From Brasenia schreberi (taxonomy: Eukaryota; Streptophyta; Magnoliopsida; Nymphaeales; Cabombaceae): a stretch of DNA of 64,000 nt. The stretch spans positions 5,208,001 to 5,272,000 of the forward strand of contig JAYKKT010000076.1 of the NCBI GenBank assembly GCA_036023115.1, written 5' to 3'. Each line of letters starts with the position of its first letter. Positions within the stretch are counted from its first letter, which is position 1. The translations under genes were made by a program, and so were the position numbers. The notes below the pieces were generated by a model. It did no database searches. It was not told the DNA's origin and saw only the letters and a program-made list of their open reading frames with translations. Positions 1-10,248 of the stretch are shown piece by piece.

Positions 1-63
1 AGGCTCGAAGAAGTAAGTTTTTCTATGGTAGGGTTATGAGCTCCTAAGATGTCGATGCATGCA

Positions 64-960
64 TTAGGGGTCTCCATGTCTACCATTTTTTGAACTTCTT
101 TTTTGTTTTTGAAATTCTTTTGGATGGTGCGGGACATTTGGCGCACCTTTAAAATCCTCTAACTTAGGCACATTTCGTGGGTTTATGTGTGCATGGGTGT
201 GAGCCAATGCATCTGATGACCCTATGAGAAGAGAGTTTTGAGGAGGATAGGCTTCAGGCATACCTCTTTGTGGCTCATCTACCTTTTCAAGGTGAGAACA
301 GGCCGATTTCCCGGGTAACTCTGTTTCGAGTTCTCGTGGCTTCACGAGGCGTTCCTTTTCGAAACCTTCCTATTTTTCACTCTCGTCTCTTTGTGGGGTG
401 TGGGTTTCATGTCCCACAGTGTGTGTGTGCCTAGATTTAGAAATTTCACTTGAATTTTTCGAAATTTCAAAGTTTTGTTTTTCAATTTTTTTGTCTTTTT
501 GAAAGTTTTCAAGATTTTTTTGATTTTTTGAAACAAAAACATCTTTTTCAGTTTTTTCTTTTGATTTTTGAGATTTTAGAAGTGTGGGAGTGGAGGATTC
601 GCCCCTTTCTGGGGTTTGGCCTTTTACCTCACATCCTTCGTTGAGTTTAAGATCGGTTTTCTTTTCACGATCTTTGTGTGCCTGAGATGAGTTGCTATGT
701 GATCGATGGGCTTTAAGCTCCTTGCTTAAAGCATCCATCTTTTGAAATATTTTTTGAATATCAGCTAGCTCCTTTTGGGCCTTTTTTGTTTTGAAAACCT
801 CTTTTAGCCTACTCAACGAGGATTTTCTTGGTTTTTGCTCCATTTTCTGCAACTTCTAAGTATGCACGATTTTGGAAAAACACCTTTTTTCAGAAATTTT
901 GAGTGTAACTTGTTTGTTTGAAGTCTACTTAAGTCCCGTGTCCCACCGGGCATGCCAAAT
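64..960 (-). mobile_element. Gag-like 5' end of a Gypsy-type LTR retrotransposon (partial)
   Basis: Two minus-strand frames (852-370, MQKMEQKPRKSSLSRLKEV..., and 345-64) are Lys/Glu/Ser-rich and coiled-coil-like, as in plant gag leaders. They follow directly on a primer-binding-like block at 938-960 that reads TTTGGCATGCCCGGTGGGAC on the minus strand, the form seen after the 5' LTR of many plant Gypsy elements. The element continues off the left edge, and no pol domain is visible. Confidence 0.5.
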
Positions 961-961
961 C

Positions 962-1738
962 TGTAGACACCAAAAATTTTCAACTCCGGGTTCTTTAGGC
1001 CTAGAGTGAACCTTTTCGCAATCTACGTTCGCTTTTAGGGCGTGCCAGCTAGCTTATTCAAACTAGCGAAGTATGTTTTGAAATATCTGACTTTTAAAAG
1101 GCAATTGTAAGCAAGCAGGATCTTTTCGTCGCAGACCTTCTTGTATCGATGCGTAAGGGTCAGTTTGTACGCTTAGAGACTTCGTTTGAAACAAGTTAAA
1201 CTCAAAATCGATTTTGAATAAAGAAGTATTTTGAAAACTTTGGAAATCATGCACTTTGGCGAGTTTTGATTTTACGAGGGTTGGGCGACCCTAAGTCTTT
1301 CGATTTTATCTACTTAGGCACGATGTGTGTGCATCAAATGGCCTAAGTCTTGGCATGTTTGCACGATTAGTTTGGGGTTTATTTGATGCAGGTATGAACT
1401 CTAGCTCGAGTATGGCGAGTATGCAATGCAACTCACACAACTAAACCTTAAAACCCGAAATTGAAAGACATAGCGTAAGGGAAAACCCAAATTGAATGCA
1501 ACTCACATGACTTGAATGTAAATTGCAGAAATTTAAATATATCTATATCTTAAGAGCGAAAAGGCTCAATGTGTGCATGGGTGTTGTGTATAAATTGAAA
1601 TGCAACTCATGCAGCTGAACCGTAAAACGTAGCATATTGGAGCTTGATTACATATATAAAACAAATAGGTATAAAATATTTTTCTCGACATTTTAAAATC
1701 TCTATTAACTAATAAGAATTTTATTATGACATTCACAG
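962..1738 (-). repeat. Probable 5' LTR of the Gypsy-like element
   Basis: On the minus strand the sequence ending GGTGTCTACA at 962 lies two bases before the primer-binding-like site, as expected for an LTR 3' end. The far end is uncertain; a CA at 1737-1738 is one candidate. The second LTR is outside the window, so this cannot be confirmed here. Confidence 0.4.
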
Positions 1739-1741
1739 GTA

Positions 1742-4316
1742 GACATGTCCGATTTCGGTTAGCCCATAACTTGGAGCCATAACCAAACCGGCTTGGAGTC
1801 AGTTATGGTTATGGTACTAGAACTGTCGCTTCTAGTTTGAGACTAGAATTTGTACTTTTATTAAAAGATTAAAAATATAAACAACAACAACAACTAAACC
1901 TTTTCCCATACTAGACGGGGTCGACTACATGAATTCTTTGTTTCTACAGGGCCCTATCATGTACCATGTTAGCAGTTAACTCAACATAAGCTAGATGATT
2001 CTTTACTATTTCTTTCTAATACTTTTGTAGTCATCCTCTACCTCTTTTAATACTTTCAAAATCTAGTTTTTCATACCATTTTACAAGTGCTTCTTTTGAT
2101 CTTCTTTCTATATATCAAACAATCTTAAACGATATTCTCTCATTTTATCCTCTATTAGTATCACTCCCAATTTGTTTTTAATAACCTCATTATGACCACT
2201 CATCTATCTCTACATCTTCATTTCTGCTGCATACGTCTTTTGTATATGTTGTTGATTAACTGTCCAACACTCAGAACCATAAGACATGACAAGTCTAATT
2301 GTTTCTCTATAATATTTATCTTTTATCTTTAATGGTATCTTCTTGTCACAAAGAATACCTGATGCTCCTCTTCATTTTAATCAACCTACATTAATTCTAT
2401 GAGTAACATCTCCTTCAATTCTTTCATCACTCTGAAAAATTGATTTTAGGTATTTAAAACTTTCCTTTTGGGATGTAATATTTGTCAATTTTAATTTCTA
2501 TGTCTTCTAAAGTAGCTAAATGATCAAACTTACATTTCGTATATTTTGCCTTTCTTGTACTAAGTCAGAATCCTTTACTTTCTAATGCTTTTCAATATAG
2601 TTCCAATTTTCTATCAACTTTTCCCTTGGACTCCTCCTCTAATACAATGTCATATGCAAATAACATGCACCAAGGTACTTTAACTCATCAATCACCATTA
2701 TAAATAAGTATGGAATTAAAGTTGATCCTTGATCTAACCCAATATTAACTTCAAAGAAGTATGTTATTCTTTCACGAGTCCTCACACATGTTTTTGCACC
2801 ATCATACATGTCTCTTATAAGGTTTATGTATGTCAATGGGATACCTCTTTTTTCAAAGTTCTCCAAAAAACATCTCTTGGTATTCTATCGTAAGTTTTTT
2901 CTAGATCAATAAATATCATGTGAAGGTCCTTCTTTTTTACTCTAAAATGTTCCATAAAACATCTCAAAAGGTCAATCACTTTAATAGTAGATCTACTTGG
3001 TATGAATCCAAATTGGTTCTGTGTTATACTTGATACTTGTCTCAACCTATGTTCAATAATTCTTTTCCATAATTTCATAGTATGACTCATTAACTTGATA
3101 CCCCGATAATTCGTACAATTTTGAATGCCTCCCTTTTCTTGTATATGGGTATAAGTGTACTTTTTCTCCATTCCTCAGGGATCTTTTGGTTTCTTCATAT
3201 TTCGTTAAATAGTCTTGTGAGCTAAGTGATTCATGTCTCTCGTAGGATTTTTCCAAACTTATATAGGAATATTATTTGGTCCTACATATTTACCAACCTT
3301 CATATGTTTAAGAGACTCTTTGACTTCACTCTTTTGAATATATCGGTAGAAAATGTAGTTTATATACTTTTCTAATTTGGCTAACTCTCCTAAGCTAATA
3401 CTAATATCTTTATTTTTATTAAAAAGATTATAAAAATAAATTTTCCATCTATTTTTTATATCATCATTTGCCACTAGAATTTTCTCATCCTCGTCTTTAA
3501 CAAAATTAAGATCCTTAGTTCTCTTATCTTTAGCTCTAGCTATCCTAAAAATATCTCTTTCACCCTCTTTTGAGTTGAGTTTTTATATAAATCCTTTCAA
3601 ATTTTAGCTTTTGCTTCACTACAACCTTTTTCACTTCTTTTTTTGCTTTCTTATAAGCCTCTAAAGTTTCTCTAGTCTTCTTAGCATAATGTAATTTGTA
3701 ACATGCCTTGTTTGACTATCTTGCACCACTTCACTCCAAGATGCCTTTGTTTGCTTTTGTAATATCTAGTCTTCTTTTTCCATCTATGTAATTTTGTAAC
3801 ATGCCTTTGTTTGCTTTCTTATAAGCCTCTAAAGTTTCTCTTTTCTTGCTTCGTTTTGTGCCGGTACACCTTCCTTAGATTTACCTAATACATCTTTTAC
3901 CACTTTCCTAATATGTATAGCCATATTATTCTACATATTACAAGGTATACCAACATAATTCTAAGCATCTTTTTGAAAGACTTTTTGTTTAAATATATCT
4001 TCTTTCTCGCTTTTGAGATTCCACCATTTAGTCCGAATAGCATGATGCACTCTTTTCTTCTTTGCTCATTTTTTACCTTCTTCTTATTTGTACCACCATT
4101 TACTCTCCTTTTTAATTAGAAAAATTAAAAATATAAGCAAAATACTTCAAAAAATATCAGAACTGGTAGTTTGGAACCGCCATTTCTAGTTTGGATCTAG
4201 TTTCATGAGGTAAAATCGGAACTGAATTGGGTGGTACTCGGTTCTGGTTTTACTAGTTCTAAGTTTAGATTACTCCTTAATTAGTTTGGTTTTGGTTGGA
4301 GCCATCGGGCCATGTT
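1742..4316. mobile_element. MITE-like element with degenerate terminal inverted repeats, split by a LINE
   Basis: The two outer arms are imperfect inverted repeats: GACATGTCCGAT ... GGAGCCATAACCAAACC on the left pairs with GGTTTTGGTTGGAGCC ... CATGTTT on the right. Without the LINE the arms would make a short non-autonomous element of about 330 bp. The superfamily is not certain; the purine-rich inverted style resembles hAT-derived MITEs. Confidence 0.35.
1881..4123 (-). mobile_element. 5'-truncated, rearranged RTE-clade LINE
   Basis: The minus strand carries degraded reverse transcriptase: [20 protein letters not shown] at 2880-2940 and FGFIPSRSTIKVIDLLRC just upstream. The 3' end (TAGTATGGGAAAAGG...TTGTTGTTG) matches the longer copy at 14654-17930. 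A 13-bp direct repeat ATTAAAAATATAA at 1868-1880 and 4124-4136 looks like its target-site duplication. Around 3640-3840 a segment is duplicated, so the copy is rearranged as well as truncated. Confidence 0.85.
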
Positions 4317-4439
4317 TTCTCATAGGTATAAGATGTCTTTCCTTAAGGTCATGAGATTTACCTCAACCAACAAGAATTTTCTTATATAGTATACTTCCAT
4401 AGGTGCAAAGTAAAATTTAGTTTGGGTAATAAGGTACAT

Positions 4440-6050
4440 CATGAGGTTGTCCTCTCAAACCAGTTTCCTAATAGAGTTTGTAGTGATTGTAATATTATAT
4501 TGATAAATGCAATGAGACTATATTCTTTGAGGTAGCATATTTTTTATGCATATATTATATTATCAAAAATATTGAAGAATTTATTGTTGAGTCATTTGAT
4601 GAAAGCATATATATAGAGGCATAGGCTATGATGGACAAGAAATGAAAAAAAATTCATATAGTATTTTTTTATGTTAAGAAATAGTGTTGTATCCATATAA
4701 AGAGAGGATAGTCTTAGCATGAACAAATATAGTTATGTATTATGAGACTCATATGACTAACATATATATAAAGTTGCTCATTTGCGCATGTGTATGTCAT
4801 TAATAGATTTTTAATCTTGTAATACTTATAATGTATTGGTCAAATGAGTGTTCTTCGGCAACTCCACTAAGAAGTTTGATACGATATAGACCCAACCCCA
4901 TTGCTTGATCAAGTTGTATATAATAAAACCAAAGAAGTCATTTGAGAAATTGTGAACTATTAGCATGCATTACATTGATTATACACAAGAGATGATAAAA
5001 AATCTAGATAAAAGAGTGCACTTGATTTGATTGTAAAAGAGGTGAATCCTATTGGGAATGTAGGTATCAACCTAATGAAATATTGTACATTGCAATGTTC
5101 ACTTAGGTTACCGTGTACTTATGAGAGAAGTATTCTTTTAGAGGAAGCTTGATCAAGAGGTAAAAATATCCTATACATCTTACTACCATGATGATGGCCT
5201 AGGAAAGGCAACCGACACATAAGTAGTTGTTTGGCAGTTAAGGGAGCATCCTAATCGGCAATGGTAGACCCAATTAGTGAAGTTGTTTCATGGGTTATTA
5301 AATCACAAAGTAACTACCATGGAGGAGCCCTTCTTTCACCATCATAACATGAAGCCATCTAGCAAAACTACTAAGAGGGACTTGTCTTCATGGGAAGAGA
5401 GGAGTGCTACTCAAAGTAGGTCAAAAGATAGCACTACAACAACAAACAAACATAACTTCACACGTTCGATCATAGATGTTGAATGTCACCAAGACAAGGT
5501 CTTTCCTCGTGAGATAGTTATGACTCTCTTTGTGATTCTATTGTGTCTCCTTATAGTAGAAAGACTTACAGAAAACTAGATTTTGGGCAGTTATATGTGA
5601 CAAAGATACAATTATGGTATCATATATTGATAGATAGGTTAACATTCTTGGATATGAGAATTATGAGTACCAAGTCTTTGGAGAGCTTTTAAGAGGTGAC
5701 ATGATACCCTAAAGTTCTTAGAGAGTATTTTAGGAAGGTCATATGTCATCAACATCTATACTCTCTAGTTTTCATAAGAAAAGACGGTGTTAGTGTTATT
5801 CTTCATTGCATTCAATATTGAGGGGATAGTCAATGCCTTTTTGATTATTGAACGTCGGTATCATAGATTATGTAATAACCACTCGATGAAAAAATACATC
5901 AGTATAACTCTTTAGGTTTGTGTCAATAACTTTCTTGCTATTAGTGTCAAACAACAATCAACCACCTGTATGGGATGTGCAGCACATGTACTATCATGAT
6001 GTAGCGAGACATTTTAACTAGTAAGGACATTATCTCTTAATTTGTTTTAT
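4440..6050 (+). pseudogene. Possible MULE transposase C-terminal remnant
   Basis: Broken plus-strand frames suggest the tail of a Mutator-like transposase: a CTLQCSLRLPCTYE string near 5090-5130, like the SWIM zinc-finger pattern C.C....PC.H, followed by TTKRDLSSWEERSATQSRS (frame 5277-5579), resembling the STKRDPSSWE linker seen after that finger. Stops and frameshifts are frequent and no DDE core was seen. The assignment rests on these two motifs. Confidence 0.33.
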
Positions 6051-6059
6051 CAAATTTGG

Positions 6060-7950
6060 CATCACTTATCTTTTATTTTAAGATTACTTATTTTTTTAAG
6101 TTATAATTAATGACTGAGGAGCATCTTCTTCACTTTAATGCAAGTATTAACTTTATCTTTTGTTTCATAGATAAGTCTACTCTAGCCTTTCTTCATTCCT
6201 TTCACATACAAGAGCGTAAGTCCTTGTTCTTTAGTCTTATACTCATACTTTGCTAGTATTGTGTTAACATGGTATATGTAAAGATACAAAGTTATCTTGA
6301 GAGAGGGAAATGTGGTCTGGCAATGCCATTCTTTTAAAGTAAGAAGCGGACCAACCATGACTTCCTCTCAAGGATGATGCCTCCCACCTTACATCTTCAT
6401 TGTTTTTTTGAAGTTCTCGTTTGTTTGGAGTGTCTCTATCGTAAGCATAACATTTTATGGATGTGTTTCTCTTCAAGAGTAGTAACATATAATTCTTTAG
6501 TCTCGTAATGATGCCTAGTGCTTAACTTTTTATGATATAGAACAGGGTAGGCATACATGATGGTGAGCCTCCATCTAGGCCGGGCATTTACGAGCACAAC
6601 TTTATACTCATTTGGCATCCCTCCTTGAATGGGAGGCTTGTTGGTCTTTTTGTAATTGAAAACAAGTTTAACTACTATGTTGAATCTAATGTTATAAAAA
6701 GCCAAAATTGTAGAAAAAATTAACCTAGGAGTCTATATAGTACCCAAAGACCAATCTATTTCATGGATGCTATTAGTTGCGACATTTGAGTGTTTGTCTA
6801 TAGAATGTTATGAGTCCAACTTTGTGCTTGTAATGATCACCAATCACCAACTCTTTTATATTTAATATTTGTCATATTTCTTCATATCAATAAAAGGTCA
6901 ATCGGTTGCATCAGTCTCGTGCTTACATACACAAACAATGATAAAAAACCGAATCACACTGACATCTAATCTTCATCATCAATGAGATGTAATCCATTAA
7001 TCTATATACTTTTTTGCTATAATCATGAATGAGGTTCATGGTATTATATTCACTGACAATGGTTCTCAATATTGGCTCAACATCTATATCATTGGTTTGA
7101 TCATTTGAACGACATCTAAAATACACTACAAACAACAAACATTGAAAAAAGTTCGCATTTTATGAACCCTACCATGAAATAGTAAAGAAAAATACTACTT
7201 TACTTGATTTGTCATGCTCGATATTGAATACTCAATGTACGATGAAGATCAAGATACCAACCCATACACTAGTCGTCGCACCCCTGCGAGTATAATGCAT
7301 GAACCTTAAAATGTTGTAGTCGAAGACAATGTGAGTTATGTGATTGCTAAAGAGAATTTGTAGATAGGACTCAAACTTATATGTATATTGTTTAACAAAC
7401 CTAGTGCTTATGAGGGCCTTGGTAGATCAATCAAGACCTACTAACAATGGCCAAATTGATAAGGAGCTCAGTTAGACATGTACAACTCCAAGATGGCGTG
7501 ATGTCAAATACAATCATGAAACTAGGACAAATGATAAGTATCATCTATGTAGCTTCTCCAACAATAAGCCTACCATGTGATTTGCAAAAATAAGAAATGA
7601 TATTGTCATTATTGTAATAATATTCATTAGTTTTAGTAAATAATAATAAACTTTATTGTTTATAGTAAATCGCAACCAAATGTACAATATTGGTAACCAC
7701 ATATGTTATGAGCCTTTGTTAAGTCCAACTATCCATGACACGTAGCAAGATGATCAGTAGTATAATTCCTGTAACATTATCTATCCACTTGGTTGCACAA
7801 TGCTACCCCTTAATACACCTCAGTTGCTAACTCACTCTAAAGGTTAGACAATACTCATAAATACATCCCTACAATACAAAAAAATATTTTTCATCAACAA
7901 TTTATAAAACAAATATTGTTATATTAAGATAAACAAAGTAATTTTTACTT
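6060..7950. other. A+T-rich interval with short unassigned frames
   Basis: Only short frames (for example minus 6705-6264 and 7138-6923) with no recognised family. They lie between a possible MULE tail and a plant-mobile-domain remnant, so decayed transposon sequence is the likeliest content. Confidence 0.3.
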
Positions 7951-8950
7951 AAAGAAGCATACTATCGATACTAAGTTGGCATGTCTTTCTGCATAAAGTC
8001 TTTCAAAACTGTCTATACAAATAAGCCAATATCATTGCACCATAGGCATACTTGATGACCCTCTATACATTGTTGACCAACAAATACATCATCAAAACAA
8101 ATAATTTGTTCCTCAACTTATCCTGGTATATGATGCATCTGATCTCATACAACAATAGTATTGAACATCTTGTGCTTAAGCATAATCCACTCCTCTTAAG
8201 ATGTAGCCAAAGTATTTCAAGTTTCTTACTTCCTGATTTCATATATTGCTTTACTTCATTGTAGTTTGTATCTATAAGTTTAACTATAATATCTATATTA
8301 TCCATCACCTTTTGTCGCTCGCTTGAAAACTATAAGGTGTTTGTGTATTGGAAAGTTGAGAATCTCATCAACATCACGAAGAGTGATAATTATCTCACCT
8401 CATGACATATGAAAGTTATTAGTACTAGGTTTTTGTTGCTTGGTAAAGGTGGTTAGCAATCATTGTTCTAGAGTATGAAACATTGTCTCCCTACTCAAAT
8501 AATCCAAACCTCTACACAATATCTTATCAATTGACTGGCACTAGTATATCTCATTTAAAAAATGGTCACTCAAGCACATAATTGAATTAGTTGTGATATG
8601 CCACTAATTTCAACCATCATTATATATTTACACACAACATTTGTTAGATGTAATCATATCTAAAATTCTTTTACTTATACAAAATGTTAAATAAGATAAA
8701 GCTTTAGAATTACCTACTACCAAAGCGTATTAAGCGATGCAACCTGCAAAGTTGAGGAGAAACTCTCAGATAAGAGAGATGAGGTGACATCACCTTCTAT
8801 AAAATACTTGTTAGCACTTGCATCATGATGACCCTCTAGAGACCGACATCATTATAGTGTCTCGAAGGGCCTAAATAGATTGTCGAATGATCCGCCTCTG
8901 ATAGCTCAACAAGAAATCGCTTGATGTCGATACAATCGTCTATTATATGT
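7950..8950 (-). pseudogene. Plant mobile domain (PMD)-like transposon remnant
   Basis: On the minus strand about 8480-8340 reads WLLTTFTKQQKPSTNNFHMS, then GEIIITLRDVDEILNFPIHKH. This follows the PMD pattern ALV.RWRPETHTFH.P.GEMT.TL.DV..LLGLP. Upstream, about 8920-8870, DHSTIYLGPSRHYND resembles the preceding PMD segment. Stops interrupt it. PMD proteins occur in plant MULE and Gypsy elements and as host genes; here the decay argues for a dead element. Confidence 0.5.
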
Positions 8951-9078
8951 CAAGCTAAAGGCATTGTTCTGTTTTAATGATGTTATAGCAATACAACCTT
9001 GTTTGTACCCGACAAAAGAATATGCAATATAAGGGATGTAACATATAACATTACTTGAGTAATATATTTAAAACATAT

Positions 9079-9108
9079 ATCTATCTATCTATCTCTCTAT
9101 ATATATAT
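9079..9108. repeat. (CTAT)n/(TA)n microsatellite
   Basis: Simple repeat of CTAT units passing into TA units, between the PMD remnant and the katanin promoter region. Confidence 0.8.
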
Positions 9109-10009
9109 CAAAGAGAGGTGACACGGCGTGATCGTATCATCTCCTTGAATAGGAGCTGCAACCTGGAGAACAAAGTGACACGAGGTATTTGTATCAAACC
9201 ATTAAAGGTGCTATATACATCTTAACCACAATTCTTTTGAGGAAAAAATAAGGCTTAAACGTGACTCTTCACAATGAGCATTGCGGTCAAGTCTTGTCTC
9301 TTCCCGATGCCCAACACCTGTAAGTGATAAGAACAAATATAAAAAAATAATGAATGCCGGTCAAATCATATGCAAAAGAAGTGATTGATTCTTTTTTTTT
9401 TCATCCTCCGATGTTGGTCTTGTTATGGTAGATATGTTTCTGAGGGAAGGAGAGAGGGAGGGTGTACGTCGGAGTCAACGAAGAGACAGACCACATGAAG
9501 GAAAGGGGAGAGTAAGAGAGATGCGTGTAGGCAGGAAAGGGGAGAATGAGGGGGGGATGCCTTTAGGTGTAGGGGGCAGTTCTCAGAAAAGATCGAGGTC
9601 AGTATGTTTAGTAAAAAACGGTATAAGTTTGTTACATTTATTTTTTTTCTTTTTTTCAGGTTGCGCCAAGCCACCGACCATTAAGAGACTGAGAGAGAGA
9701 GTTTGTTGGTCTGCCCACATCACCTAACGCACCTCGCTCCCCGTCGTTGTCAGAGTCAAAGATTACCGTTCGGGTAAAAAATGATGACACTAGACATGAT
9801 AAAAGTATCATGTGAGAGACTAGAAGCTCCTAAAAAGAAAATAAATAAGATCTAGAAAACATCACATTTAAAGCGAATTAGCAGCCAGAGGGTTGGCTCA
9901 ACTTTCAGGGCTGCCGTGCGCCTTTGACTTTCCGGCTGGTGTGAGTTCGTCTCCAAGGGGGTGCATGTACTTTCGGCTCCGGCCTCCTTTTATTGAAAAA
10001 GAAAGAAGG
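9109..10009. other. Intergenic region upstream of katanin p80
   Basis: No coding similarity seen. A GA-rich stretch (9440-9600) opens chance frames on both strands. Distal promoter elements could lie here but none is distinctive. Confidence 0.4.
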
Positions 10010-10226
10010 CAATCTCTCTCTCTCACAAATGGAGTTATTTACTCGTGAACTTTTCTTATAAGTAAATTATTAAAAAACCTCTTTCTCTCTCTATCTTAAA
10101 TCGAAACCATGGCGGACGGTGACTCGCATCATCACATCCCGTCTCCCGGCGCTCTCGCCCTGCCGTCTTGACTCCCGCCTTCACGTGTCGGACCGCTCTC
10201 GCACGTGTGGCTGATTCCCTTCGAAG
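10010..10226 (+). promoter_or_regulatory. Probable promoter-proximal region and 5' leader of the katanin p80 gene
   Basis: The stretch before the start codon has two CT-rich tracts (10010-10026 and 10079-10096), typical of plant pyrimidine patches near transcription starts, and an A+T-rich stretch between them. It then becomes GC-rich. Two G-box/ABRE-like CACGTGT cores lie 20 bp apart (10182-10188 and 10202-10208). The transcription start cannot be read from sequence, so the leader boundary is an inference. Confidence 0.4.
10109..10171 (+). CDS. Upstream ORF in the katanin p80 leader (20 codons)
   Basis: An ATG in a strong plant context (AAACCATGG) opens a 20-codon frame, MADGDSHHHIPSPGALALPS, that stops at 10169-10171. 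This is 55 nt before the main ATG, with no other ATG between. If transcription starts upstream of 10109, ribosomes would meet this frame first and would have to reinitiate or leak past it. The peptide resembles nothing I know. Whether it lies in the mRNA is inferred. Confidence 0.4.
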   Translation: MADGDSHHHIPSPGALALPS

Positions 10227-10248
10227 ATGAAACGCGGGTACAAGCTTC
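10227..10248 (+). CDS. KTN80: Katanin p80 exon 1 (coding part)
   Basis: Only 22 coding nt (MKRGYKL plus one base of the next codon). The donor is CTTC|GTATCC. The split codon C|AG restores Gln and joins to [11 protein letters not shown] in exon 2, as in the plant family. Confidence 0.88.

Noticed and set aside
9423..9727. Overlapping frames on both strands upstream of katanin
   Set aside because: Low-complexity GA/CT-rich sequence opens all frames; no similarity or codon bias points to a gene.
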